From positions 1 to 7,275 of the forward strand of contig JAFAZL010000158.1 of the NCBI GenBank assembly GCA_019239815.1: DNA of 7,275 bases, in the 5' to 3' direction. Position numbers and translations under genes: made by a program. Of the stretch, positions 1 to 7,275 are shown in pieces. Each line of letters starts with the position of its first letter. The first letter of the stretch is position 1. The notes under the pieces were generated by a model. The model did no database searches. It saw nothing but the letters and a program-made list of their open reading frames with translations, and had not been told where the DNA came from. This DNA is from Acidobacteriota bacterium. Its GTDB lineage: Bacteria > Acidobacteriota > Terriglobia > Acidoferrales > UBA7541.

Positions 1-1
1 C

Positions 2-1006
2 GGCTTCCGCGAGGATTGCGAACTATTGGGTGAAATCGTCCACGCTCTCGGAGAAGAAGCAGTCCACCGCCTGTTGGAAGCATTGCAGACCGCTCCAGCT
101 TCCGAAGCGGCGGAAACCGTCGGGCTGCTGACGCAGCTTGCGCCCGAGGCCGTCGCGAAGATCCTGCCAGTGCGCCTGTCGCAGTGGCCGCGCAGCGCGC
201 ACGACCGAACCATTCGACAGCTCTCGTCGGCGCCCGTCGAATCGCGCGCTCATTTGCTCGTCGAACTCTACGACTCGCTCGATCCGTTGATTCGTCCACT
301 CGCGATCGACGAGATGGGCATGAGCGGGCACCATGCCTGCATTCCGAAATTGCTCGAGCTGGCGCAGGACGGCTCGACACCAGGTTTCACGCGCCTCAAA
401 GCGATCGAAGCGCTCGGACGTTTACGTGCGACGGCTGCCTCGCAGTTGCTGCAACATGTCATGGAAGCAAGACAGCTCTGGCGCTATTCGCATCACGATG
501 AGCTGCGCATCGCCGCGGCTCAGGCGCTCATGCGCATCGACGCTCCGCTTGCTCTCGAAAAATTGACGCCGAGCGGCCTCGACCGGAAAGATTTGACGCT
601 CGAGCCGACCGATCCCGATCCGAATGCCTCGGTGATTCGCCAGCGGCGTTACGCGCGTCTGAAGCTGTCGCGCAACCTGACAGGGGCTTCGACAAATCTG
701 CGCGAAAACATCAAACTTACGATTCCGGAGCTCAACCTTGGTGGCGGCATCGGCGCCGGCGATCGGCATCTCGCGCCTGGTTCGATGCTCACGTTGCGAT
801 TTTCTTCCGGCGTACGGCCGATCAAGGCGCAGGCGGTGGTGCGCGGCGCCCGGCCACAGGCGATGGCGTTCGAATTTGTCGATATGGATCTCGACGAACG
901 GTCGCGCCTTCGCAAATTGCTTTTGGATCTTGGCGGGCTTCCTGTGGCCGCTCAGGCGACGAATCGCACCAAGCGTCGCGGCCGTGTGGCGATGCTGAAG
1001 AGCTAG
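2..1006 (+). CDS. HEAT-like repeat / PilZ-domain protein, C-terminal part (5' end outside window)
   Basis: The frame is open from base 2 to the TAG at 1004-1006, giving 334 residues. The TTG at 26 is an internal Leu codon, not a convincing start, so the gene almost certainly begins upstream of the window. Residues about 1-190 are amphipathic helices resembling HEAT/PBS-lyase repeats, with landmarks LDPLIRPLAIDEMG and LKAIEALGRL. Residues about 212-315 look like a PilZ domain: RRYAR (bases 644-658) fits RxxxR, and a beta-rich stretch ending MAFEFVDMDLDERSRLRKLL follows. The second PilZ signature reads ELNLGG (bases 728-745), where Glu and Asn replace the usual Asp/Asn and Ser. The C-terminus is basic (TKRRGRVAMLKS). 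It aligns end to end with the C-terminus of the next gene; by hand I count about 47 identities in 100 across the PilZ part. A scaffold or adaptor role is inferred and the substrate is unknown. The full protein probably also has the N-terminal domain seen in its paralog. Confidence 0.85.
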   Translation, partial: GFREDCELLGEIVHALGEEAVHRLLEALQTAPASEAAETVGLLTQLAPEAVAKILPVRLSQWPRSAHDRTIRQLSSAPVESRAHLLVELYDSLDPLIRPLAIDEMGMSGHHACIPKLLELAQDGSTPGFTRLKAIEALGRLRATAASQLLQHVMEARQLWRYSHHDELRIAAAQALMRIDAPLALEKLTPSGLDRKDLTLEPTDPDPNASVIRQRRYARLKLSRNLTGASTNLRENIKLTIPELNLGGGIGAGDRHLAPGSMLTLRFSSGVRPIKAQAVVRGARPQAMAFEFVDMDLDERSRLRKLLLDLGGLPVAAQATNRTKRRGRVAMLKS

Positions 1007-1035
1007 CGCCTTCACCCCGCTCTCGTCTAGCCCCA

Positions 1036-1074
1036 CCTGTCCTTCCTAAAAGTGAACCCGTTCACCCGTACAGG
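1036..1074. promoter_or_regulatory. Nested inverted repeat, possible operator or RNA hairpin
   Basis: GTGAAC (1052-1057) and GTTCAC (1060-1065) are perfect reverse complements separated by CC. Outside them, CCTGT (1036-1040) and ACAGG (1070-1074) are also reverse complements, but at unequal distances (11 and 4 bases). The element sits 30 bases after the stop of the upstream gene and about 120 bases before the next start. It could be a binding site for a dimeric regulator. As RNA, a 2-base loop is too tight, so the inner stem would have to open by at least one pair. No U-run follows, so it is not a typical intrinsic terminator. The symmetry is seen directly; the function is not known. Confidence 0.35.
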
Positions 1075-1130
1075 CTTCACGGCTACGCATGTGTCGCATA
1101 ACGCTTCCGTTGCATGGGACCTGTGTACCA

Positions 1131-1159
1131 TTGCCGCCGCATAGCCCTCCGTCTACGGT
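1131..1159 (+). promoter_or_regulatory. Weak candidate promoter for the complete HEAT-PilZ gene
   Basis: TTGCCG (1131-1136) followed after 17 bases by TACGGT (1154-1159) has the spacing of a sigma70-type promoter. The -35 matches consensus at four of six positions and the -10 at only three of six. It would leave a leader of about 30 bases before the ATG at 1197. The upstream gene could equally read through, since no terminator is obvious in the gap. Confidence 0.2.
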
Positions 1160-1188
1160 ACTAGGTCAGGAGTCCCAGGGAATTCAGC

Positions 1189-1192
1189 GGAG
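1189..1192 (+). promoter_or_regulatory. Ribosome binding site deciding the start at 1197
   Basis: GGAG lies four bases before the ATG at 1197. The spacing is slightly short but workable. An in-frame ATG at 1089 has no purine-rich element before it and would add 36 residues of proline-rich, domain-free sequence, so 1197 is the better start. Confidence 0.5.
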
Positions 1193-1196
1193 CAGC

Positions 1197-4145
1197 ATGA
1201 AATCGGCCGATCCCAAGCTCACAGCCGGCAGGGCGTTTGTTCGCAGCCTCAACATTTTGTTGAAGTTCGCCCGGCTCTATGGTTTCGAACACGTTCGGAC
1301 GACTGAACTTCTCGACGTGGCGTTCCGCGAATTGCACGCGGCGATTCCAGAAGGCACCGACGCCGGTTTGCTTTTGGGTGCAACCGGGAATCAACTTTTG
1401 CTCGATGGCGTCCCTCTCGAAGGCTCGCCCGCCGAAAAACAGTTCGCCGGGTTGCTTTCGGCCGCGGGACTAGCCAGCGTCCAATTTTTCCCGTCGATCA
1501 CTCAAGATGAACTGAGCCTTTTCGCGCGGGCGTTCCCGACGGGCAAAGCTAAACCGTCGGAATTAGCCGAGCAGCTCAAGGCTTCGCTCTCCGGCGCAAA
1601 GGGCTTGCGTATCAACGAAATCTGCTTCGTCGCAACAGACTCGCGCTTCCGCGATGCAAATCGTGCGGCTCAACTTGCCGCTGCTACGCTCGGCGATGAT
1701 CAGGACGAATTCAAGAGGTGGCTAAACGATCCGCAAAAGCTGCTGGAGATGATTGCAGCGGCGCAAGGCGCCCGCAGCGGAACTGGCGGCGGTTCGGGCT
1801 ATGGCTCGGGCATGGGTTCAGTAAGCGGTAGCGGCAACTACTACGGCACTGCATCTGGTGACGGTTCAGGCACTTCCAGTGGTTCAGTCGCGGGCAACTC
1901 CGGTGGCGGGTTCTACTATCGCGACGCCTTGGTCGATTCAACCGCCGAAAACGCTGCTACCGAATCCCGTCCAGGCGCGGATCCGAATTTCTTCACCGGA
2001 CCGGTCGCCGAGGCATCGGCGGCGATCTTTGGCGCACCAACATCAAGCACGGGTACAGCATCTGGTGCGCCGCAATCCGGAGGCGCTAACGCGTCGCCTG
2101 GCGGCCGCGCTCGTTTTGCCGCCGAACCCAGCGAAGACGAAATCCTCGGCATCCTCAGCGCTCTCACCAGCATGGGCCAGGTCAGCGCCGGTGGTGGCAG
2201 CGGCATGGCCGCCGCGGGCGCGTTCCACGAGCAAATGTCGCAGCTTCCCGGCCGCGCGCAAGATACGCTGAAAGCCGCGCTCGCGGAAATCGCCGCGCAC
2301 GCGCCCGAAGCGAAGCCGGATCAATCCACACTCATCCAGCTCGCTAAACATCTCGCGATCAAATTCGCGCTCGACCGCTACGAAAAGGGCGACGTCAAGG
2401 TCAACGCCGTTCGCCAGATGCTCGACCGGCTTAACACCGAAATCGAAACGCTTCGCAAGCTGCTCGGCTCGCACGAAGAAAAGATGAGCGACGCCGGCAT
2501 GGTCGTCGAGACGCATCGCGAAATTCTAGATCGCCAGTTCTGGGCCGCCGTTCCCGAAAGCGGCAAGCGTACCGTGCTGCTTTCCACCGAGGCGTGGTGC
2601 ATTCCGCCGCGCAACGTGCAGTCTTATGTCGGGGAACTCGTCGAGCAGGGAAATGTCGCTGACGCGATTAGCGTTCTCCAAAATTACGCCGCCTGCGCCG
2701 ATTCTGAAGACAACGACGCTCGCAAGAAAACCGCCGCCGGCCTGTCGGAAATGGCAGAGCTCTACGCCAAGCTCGATCCGCGGCTGCTCGGCGGCGCTCT
2801 CCAACATCTCGGCCTGCGCCTTAACATCGAACAAGACGCCGAACTGCAGGCTGTCGTCAGCGCCGCATTCGTTCGCCTCAGCCAGCAAGCTGCGAGCAGC
2901 CGTTGCTACTCCGCGATGGAGCAGGCGCTCGATTTGCTCTCCGGTGTCGAAGCGGCGCATCCGGGCGCGGCGAACACGCTGCGCGGAAAAATGGGGATCG
3001 AAGAGCGCGTCCCGGAATTTGTTGAAGAAGCGCTTCGCGCGCGCCAGGCTGCCGCAGGCCTCACCGCCGTTCTGAAAATGCTCCCGCAAACCACGATGGA
3101 GCAGCTCGCCTCGCGCTTCAATCGCTGCACGCTGCGCAACGACGCAGAGCACGTCGCGAATCTCGCCTCCGATCTCGGTGAAGAAGGCGTGCAGTATCTG
3201 CGCAGCACGCTCCGTGGTGGCTCCGTCGCCGAAGCCGTCGAAATCGTCGGCCTGCTCTGCAAACTCGATCCGCGTTCCGTCGAAGTGTTTTTGCCGGCGC
3301 GCATCAAAGAATTCCCGCGCAACTCGCAGGATCGTGTACTTCGCCAGATTTCCGCGAGCGGCTCGCCCGGCCGCTGCCGCATACTCCTCGGCGTTCTCGA
3401 TTTCCTCGACCCGCTCGTCATGCCCCTCGCTGTCGATGAGATCGGTGTTAGTGGTGACCGCGAAGGCCTCGGCCGCCTGCTCACGATCGTCGACGGCGAC
3501 CTCCCCGCTGGCGGTGGCACCTATCTCCGAGTCAAAGCCGTCGAAGCGCTCGGCCGCATCAATGCGCCCGAGGCCGTCACAGCTCTCAAGCGCATCGTCG
3601 AAACAAAGAAATTCCTCGGCTGGCTGCAGCCGCCCGAGCTCCGCATCACCGCGATCCAGGCGCTCGCCAAGCTCGATCCCACGTGGGCTGTCTCGTTTCT
3701 GCCGCAAAGCGGACTCGATCGCGACGATCTCGCGCTTGCGCCGCTCCAGCTTAAGCCCAACTCGAAATTCGTTCGCCAGCGCCGCCACAAACGCGTCCGC
3801 CTCGCGAAACCCGTCCTCGCCGTCAGCACCAATCTCAAGGAGGCCTGCAGCCTCCAGATCAAAACCGCCAGCCTCGCGGGCGGTGTCGCCACCATCAGCC
3901 GTCACCTCGCGCCCGGCACGCCGGTGCAGCTCAAATTTCAGATCGGTCTGCGCAACCTGCAGGCCACCGCGCTCATGCGCGACTACCGCGCGCAGGACAT
4001 GGCGTTCGAAATCGTAGACATCACTCTCGAGGAACGCAGCCGCCTTCGCCGACTCCTGGCCGATCACATTTCCCCGCGCGGCTCCACTCCCGAAGACCAC
4101 GCCGCCGGCGCCGAAACTCCCGTTCCGATCGGCACCCAGCGCTAA
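1197..4145 (+). CDS. Multidomain HEAT-like repeat / PilZ-domain protein, complete (982 aa)
   Basis: No gene name is recognised. The start is the ATG at 1197, chosen over 1089 for its GGAG site. Residues 1-165 form a compact domain (NILLKFARLYGFEH, then NQLLLDGVPLEG) of unassigned family. It resembles N-terminal accessory domains I recall from some bacterial HD-GYP and HEAT proteins, but only loosely. Residues about 191-340 are low-complexity Gly/Ser/Ala linker. Residues about 375-430 are helical, with heptad-spaced V405/L412/L419 and L409/I416/L423 suggesting a short coiled coil. Residues about 435-640 are further helices. Residues about 640-835 are HEAT-like repeats (LDPLVMPLAVDEIG, VKAVEALGRI). 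Residues about 858-955 are a PilZ-type domain with R862-x3-R866. Its second motif is TASLAG (890-895), with Thr where Asp/Asn is expected. The tail after 955 is mildly acidic. There is no signal peptide or membrane segment, so it is probably cytoplasmic. It is a paralog of the gene ending at 1006. A role in cyclic-di-GMP or protein-interaction signalling is inference only. Confidence 0.88.
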   Translation: MKSADPKLTAGRAFVRSLNILLKFARLYGFEHVRTTELLDVAFRELHAAIPEGTDAGLLLGATGNQLLLDGVPLEGSPAEKQFAGLLSAAGLASVQFFPSITQDELSLFARAFPTGKAKPSELAEQLKASLSGAKGLRINEICFVATDSRFRDANRAAQLAAATLGDDQDEFKRWLNDPQKLLEMIAAAQGARSGTGGGSGYGSGMGSVSGSGNYYGTASGDGSGTSSGSVAGNSGGGFYYRDALVDSTAENAATESRPGADPNFFTGPVAEASAAIFGAPTSSTGTASGAPQSGGANASPGGRARFAAEPSEDEILGILSALTSMGQVSAGGGSGMAAAGAFHEQMSQLPGRAQDTLKAALAEIAAHAPEAKPDQSTLIQLAKHLAIKFALDRYEKGDVKVNAVRQMLDRLNTEIETLRKLLGSHEEKMSDAGMVVETHREILDRQFWAAVPESGKRTVLLSTEAWCIPPRNVQSYVGELVEQGNVADAISVLQNYAACADSEDNDARKKTAAGLSEMAELYAKLDPRLLGGALQHLGLRLNIEQDAELQAVVSAAFVRLSQQAASSRCYSAMEQALDLLSGVEAAHPGAANTLRGKMGIEERVPEFVEEALRARQAAAGLTAVLKMLPQTTMEQLASRFNRCTLRNDAEHVANLASDLGEEGVQYLRSTLRGGSVAEAVEIVGLLCKLDPRSVEVFLPARIKEFPRNSQDRVLRQISASGSPGRCRILLGVLDFLDPLVMPLAVDEIGVSGDREGLGRLLTIVDGDLPAGGGTYLRVKAVEALGRINAPEAVTALKRIVETKKFLGWLQPPELRITAIQALAKLDPTWAVSFLPQSGLDRDDLALAPLQLKPNSKFVRQRRHKRVRLAKPVLAVSTNLKEACSLQIKTASLAGGVATISRHLAPGTPVQLKFQIGLRNLQATALMRDYRAQDMAFEIVDITLEERSRLRRLLADHISPRGSTPEDHAAGAETPVPIGTQR
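1770..1913 (+). repeat. Gly/Ser-rich low-complexity coding segment
   Basis: This stretch encodes residues 192-239 of the 982-residue protein and is mostly Gly and Ser with a few Tyr. Short units such as GSG, GTG and GYGSG recur, and the DNA word GGTTCAG appears several times. It separates the N-terminal domain from the helical remainder and is best read as a flexible linker. Lower-density disorder continues to about base 2220. Such tracts often vary in length between strains. Confidence 0.6.
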
Positions 4146-4209
4146 CGCAACCAACCGGTAGGGATCGCCTCGCCGTAATCCTATCCTCCGCACCCGCCTG
4201 TCCACATTT

Positions 4210-4239
4210 TTGCCGTCCGCGCATCCAACCAGCTACAAT
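4210..4239 (+). promoter_or_regulatory. Candidate sigma70-type promoter for secA
   Basis: TTGCCG (4210-4215) and TACAAT (4234-4239) are separated by 18 bases. The -10 matches TATAAT at five of six positions and the -35 matches TTGACA at four of six. Transcription would begin near 4246, giving a leader of about 80 bases before the secA ATG. This is the best promoter-like site in the 181-base gap, and it suggests secA can be expressed independently of the upstream gene. Confidence 0.5.
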
Positions 4240-4249
4240 AAAGTGTTGC

Positions 4250-4314
4250 CCCGGCCGCCAATTCCGGGTCTGTAATCCTTCGGCGCGGTCGAACTCCGTC
4301 AATATAGGAAACGG
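4250..4314 (+). other. secA leader with small hairpins
   Basis: The predicted leader contains CCCGG (4250-4254) pairing with CCGGG (4264-4268) around a 9-base loop. A second, weaker pairing is CCGT (4296-4299) with ACGG (4311-4314). Its 11-base loop holds the only Shine-Dalgarno-like AGGA (4306-4309), which is 17 bases from the ATG, farther than usual. These stems are short and may have no function; they are recorded because no compact ribosome binding site sits at the normal distance. Confidence 0.2.
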
Positions 4315-4326
4315 CGAAACGAATTC

Positions 4327-7275
4327 ATGGATGCAGCAAAGGTTGTCGACAACGTAATTTCGCGATTCATCGGCACCAAGCACGAGCGCGATGTAAAAAA
4401 ATTGCAGCCCAATGTCGCAGCCATCAACGCGATGGAAGCCGAGGTCAAATCGCTCAGCGACGAAGAGCTGAAAGCGCGATTCCTCGCGCTCAAGGACCAG
4501 GTCCAGGCACCGCTCAAAGACGCCGATCCCAATGACTCAGGCTTCAAGGATTTGATGCAGCAGGCGTTCGAGCCTGTCCTCGTTTCCGCATTCGCTCTGG
4601 TTCGCGAAGCCGGCCGCCGCGTGCTCAACATGCGCCACTTCGATGTGCAGCTTGTCGGCGGCATGGTGCTTCACGGCGGCAAAATCGCGGAAATGAAAAC
4701 CGGCGAAGGAAAAACGCTTGTCGCCACGCTTCCCGCCGCCCTCAACGCGCTTGCCGGACGCGGCGTACACGTCATCACCGTGAACGACTACTTGGCTCGC
4801 CGCGACGCCGAATGGATGGGCACGCTCTATCGCGCGCTCGGCCTCTCGGTGGGCGTCATCGTCCACGATCTCGACGACGCCCAGCGTCGCGCGGCCTACC
4901 ACGCCGACATCACCTACGGCACTAACAACGAATTCGGCTTCGACTATCTGCGCGACAACATGAAGTACGACCTCGCGAATTGCGTGCAGCGCGGCCATCA
5001 CTTCTGCATCGTCGATGAAGTCGACTCCATCTTGATCGATGAGGCGCGCACTCCGCTGATCATTTCCGGTCCCGCCGAAGAATCTACCGACAAGTACTAC
5101 AAGATCGACAAAATCATCCCCAAGCTGATTCAGGAAATCGACTACACGCTCGACGAAAAGCATCGCCAGGCGACGCTGACCGAGGAAGGCTTCAATAAGT
5201 GCGAACGCCTTCTCGGACTCTCGAACATGTCCGACCCTGCCAACATCGACGTGATGCACCACGTTTATCAGGCGCTGCGCGCTCATGCGCTGTATAAAAA
5301 CGATGTCGACTACGTCGTGAAGGACGGCGAAGTCATCATCGTTGACGAATTTACGGGACGCCAGATGCCGGGCCGCCGCTGGTCCGATGGCCTGCATCAG
5401 GCCGTCGAAGCCAAGGAAGGCGTCAAGATTGAGCGCGAAAACCAGACGCTCGCGACGATCACTTTTCAGAATTATTTCCGCATGTACAAAAAGCTCTCGG
5501 GCATGACGGGCACCGCGGAGACGGAAGCTGCCGAATTCGGAAAGATTTATAGTCTCGACGTTGTCGCTATTCCGACGAACCGCACGCTTATCCGCAAAGA
5601 GCACCCCGACATCGTCTATCGCACCGAAAAAGAGAAATTCGAAGCCGTCGTCAACGGCATCCTTCAGGAAGACAATTCGCTCGACAACGGTATCCGCCAC
5701 TATCACGAACGCGGCCAGCCCGTTCTCGTCGGTACGATCTCCATCGAAAAATCGGAAGCGATTGCTGAAATTCTGAAAAAAGCCGGCATTCCGCATCAAG
5801 TGCTCAACGCTAAGCAACACGAGCGCGAATCGCGCATCGTCGCGCAGGCCGGACGCAAAGGCGCCGTCACTGTCGCCACCAACATGGCTGGCCGCGGCAC
5901 CGACATCTTGCTCGGCGGAAATCCCGAGCAGATGACGCGCGACTACTTCCTCAAAAATAAAATGGCACTGCCGTATGCCGCTGCACCCTCCGTGATCGGT
6001 CAGGATCCTTCCGCACCAAACATCAACGCCGCTGGTGAAATCGCGCAGCCTATCTCCGCGCCAATGGTTTTGTTCCAGCACGAGGGCAAAATCTTTCAGG
6101 TGCCGGCCGACCAGTGGAAACCGATCTACGAGCAATTCTCGCAACAGTGCAAAGCTGAACACGATGAAGTTGTCGCGCTTGGCGGATTGCACATTCTCGG
6201 TACGGAACGTCACGAGGCCCGTCGCATCGACAATCAGCTTCGCGGACGCGCCGGTCGTCAGGGCGACCCGGGCTCGTCACGATTCTTCCTCTCGCTCGAA
6301 GACGATCTCATGCGCATCTTCGGCGGAGAGCGCATCAAGGCGCTCATGTATCGCCTCGGCATGACCGAAGGCGTGCCCATCGAATCGAAAATGATTTCGG
6401 GACGCATCGAAAAGGCGCAGCAATCGGTCGAAGCGCAAAACTTCGACGCCCGCAAACACCTGCTCGAATACGACGACGTGATGAACAAGCAGCGCGAGAC
6501 GATTTATGCAATTCGCCGCTCCGCGCTCGAAGGGCAGGACCAGCGCGAGTTCGTCATTGAAAAGGCGGAAAACGTCGCGCTCGATCTCGTCGACACGTAT
6601 TGCCCGCAGGCACAGCATCCCGGCCAGTGGAATACCACGCAGTTCCTCGCAGAGGTCCATGCGCAATTTGGTGTCGATGCGAAAGCCGCGGGCGCCGATC
6701 CGTCGGAGCTATCGCACGAGCAACTAGCCGAAGCCACCACGCAAGCCGTCGTCAAGCGCTACGAAGAAAAAGAAAAGCAATTCGGCAATGAGCTGATGCG
6801 CTGGCTCGAACGCCGCATCGTTCTCGACGTTGTCGACACGCAGTGGAAAGACCACCTGCTCTCGCTCGATCACTTGAAAGAAGGCATCGGCCTCCGGGGA
6901 TACGCGCAAAAAGATCCGATCGTCGAGTTCAAAAAAGAAGCGTTCATTCTGTTTGAAGACATGATGACGCGCATCGACAACGAGACGATTCGCTATCTCT
7001 TCCACATCGTCATCCAGCAAGCCCAGCAACATCCCGACGACATGCAAACCGCGCCCGAAAATCAGGGTGGGCCGGGAGGCGCTGGTCCAGGCGGCCCAGT
7101 CGCGCCGCGTTCGAACACGCCTCCTGCCGCTCCACGTCAGGGCGGCGCCGCAGCCGCGATGGCGAGCGCCGCTGCACGAGCTGCCGAAACCGCGCCGCAA
7201 CGTCTACCCGACGTCGCGCGCCAACTCGACCGCAAACAGCAGCGCCAGCAGCAAGACCTGCAGTATCAGACCGGC
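4327..7275 (+). CDS. secA: Preprotein translocase ATPase SecA (3' end outside window)
   Basis: SecA is the motor ATPase that pushes unfolded preproteins through the SecYEG channel at the inner membrane. The frame is open for 983 codons without a stop, so the gene runs off the right edge. Residues 18-28 ([11 protein letters not shown]) are the usual N-terminal block. Walker A is MKTGEGKT (123-130), VNDYLARRD is 152-160, and Walker [11 protein letters not shown] is 230-239, continuing into ARTPLIISG. The preprotein cross-linking region is followed by [10 protein letters not shown] (391-400). The second nucleotide-binding fold carries [15 protein letters not shown] (517-531) and [24 protein letters not shown] (624-647, in two runs: [12 protein letters not shown] and [12 protein letters not shown]). 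The helical scaffold and wing follow, with [20 protein letters not shown] at 840-859. From about 905 the tail is Gly/Pro/Ala- then Gln-rich. The usual Cys-rich zinc-binding C-terminus is not reached. E. coli SecA is 901 residues, so this one is longer, partly through an expanded segment at about 539-613. All core ATPase motifs are intact. ATG 4327 is the only in-frame start near the conserved N-terminus. Confidence 0.98.
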   Translation, partial: MDAAKVVDNVISRFIGTKHERDVKKLQPNVAAINAMEAEVKSLSDEELKARFLALKDQVQAPLKDADPNDSGFKDLMQQAFEPVLVSAFALVREAGRRVLNMRHFDVQLVGGMVLHGGKIAEMKTGEGKTLVATLPAALNALAGRGVHVITVNDYLARRDAEWMGTLYRALGLSVGVIVHDLDDAQRRAAYHADITYGTNNEFGFDYLRDNMKYDLANCVQRGHHFCIVDEVDSILIDEARTPLIISGPAEESTDKYYKIDKIIPKLIQEIDYTLDEKHRQATLTEEGFNKCERLLGLSNMSDPANIDVMHHVYQALRAHALYKNDVDYVVKDGEVIIVDEFTGRQMPGRRWSDGLHQAVEAKEGVKIERENQTLATITFQNYFRMYKKLSGMTGTAETEAAEFGKIYSLDVVAIPTNRTLIRKEHPDIVYRTEKEKFEAVVNGILQEDNSLDNGIRHYHERGQPVLVGTISIEKSEAIAEILKKAGIPHQVLNAKQHERESRIVAQAGRKGAVTVATNMAGRGTDILLGGNPEQMTRDYFLKNKMALPYAAAPSVIGQDPSAPNINAAGEIAQPISAPMVLFQHEGKIFQVPADQWKPIYEQFSQQCKAEHDEVVALGGLHILGTERHEARRIDNQLRGRAGRQGDPGSSRFFLSLEDDLMRIFGGERIKALMYRLGMTEGVPIESKMISGRIEKAQQSVEAQNFDARKHLLEYDDVMNKQRETIYAIRRSALEGQDQREFVIEKAENVALDLVDTYCPQAQHPGQWNTTQFLAEVHAQFGVDAKAAGADPSELSHEQLAEATTQAVVKRYEEKEKQFGNELMRWLERRIVLDVVDTQWKDHLLSLDHLKEGIGLRGYAQKDPIVEFKKEAFILFEDMMTRIDNETIRYLFHIVIQQAQQHPDDMQTAPENQGGPGGAGPGGPVAPRSNTPPAAPRQGGAAAAMASAAARAAETAPQRLPDVARQLDRKQQRQQQDLQYQTG

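Noticed and set aside
26..28. TTG as the true start of the first gene
   Set aside because: The same frame is open to the window edge, and the preceding residues continue the helical repeat aligned with the paralog.
1089..1196. Upstream in-frame ATG extending the 982-residue protein by 36 residues
   Set aside because: No ribosome binding site precedes it, and the added residues are proline-rich with no resemblance to the domain that follows.
2526..4205. 559-codon open frame on the minus strand
   Set aside because: It lies opposite the HEAT-PilZ gene. Strong codon bias there removes reverse-strand stops, and the translation is repetitive Arg/Glu/Asp/Phe-rich with no domain. It is a shadow frame.
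4146..4209. Possible terminator after the HEAT-PilZ gene
   Set aside because: The best pairing (TAGG with CCTA around 4160-4185) is short and bulged, and no T-run follows directly; the TTTT at 4207 is too far away.
1180..4326. GAATTC just before both start codons (1180-1185 and 4321-4326)
   Set aside because: The hexamer occurs elsewhere in the window inside genes, so this is chance rather than a cloning scar or shared signal.
4537..6213. 558-codon open frame on the minus strand
   Set aside because: It is antisense to clearly conserved SecA motifs, and its Val/Asp/Phe-rich composition is the mirror of SecA codons. The length similarity to the other antisense frame is coincidence.

Overview
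The window is GC-rich bacterial DNA with strong C/G preference at third codon positions. All three genes lie on the plus strand: the 3' end of one gene, one complete gene, and most of secA. SecA is unambiguous. The other two are tandem paralogs with C-terminal alpha-helical (HEAT-like) repeats followed by a PilZ-type domain. The SecA style (N-terminal [11 protein letters not shown] block, an extra segment before [12 protein letters not shown], and a Gly/Pro/Ala-rich tail) together with these HEAT-PilZ proteins suggests an acidobacterium (Acidobacteriota, Terriglobia-like). That is inference from recalled family resemblance, not a database result.

Layout: 2-1006 is the C-terminal 334 residues of a HEAT-repeat/PilZ protein whose start lies left of the window. 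1007-1196 is a gap with a perfect interrupted palindrome (GTGAAC-CC-GTTCAC) inside a longer imperfect dyad. 1197-4145 is a complete 982-residue paralog with four parts: an unrecognised N-terminal globular domain, a long Gly/Ser-rich and disordered linker, a helical middle region, and the same HEAT-PilZ C-terminus. 4146-4326 is a gap with a reasonable sigma70-like promoter for the next gene. 4327-7275 is secA, 983 codons and still open at the right edge, so its extreme C-terminus is not seen.

How the genes fit together: the two HEAT-PilZ genes look like a tandem duplication. In both, the first PilZ signature (RxxxR) is kept and the second ((D/N)xSxxG) is altered, so they may be adaptor proteins with weak or no cyclic-di-GMP binding. 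secA is probably transcribed separately from its own promoter, and nothing in the sequence links it to the paralogs beyond adjacency. I found no mobile elements, CRISPR arrays, tRNAs or rRNAs. No previously undescribed system is demonstrated. The tandem HEAT-PilZ pair is the part most worth following up.
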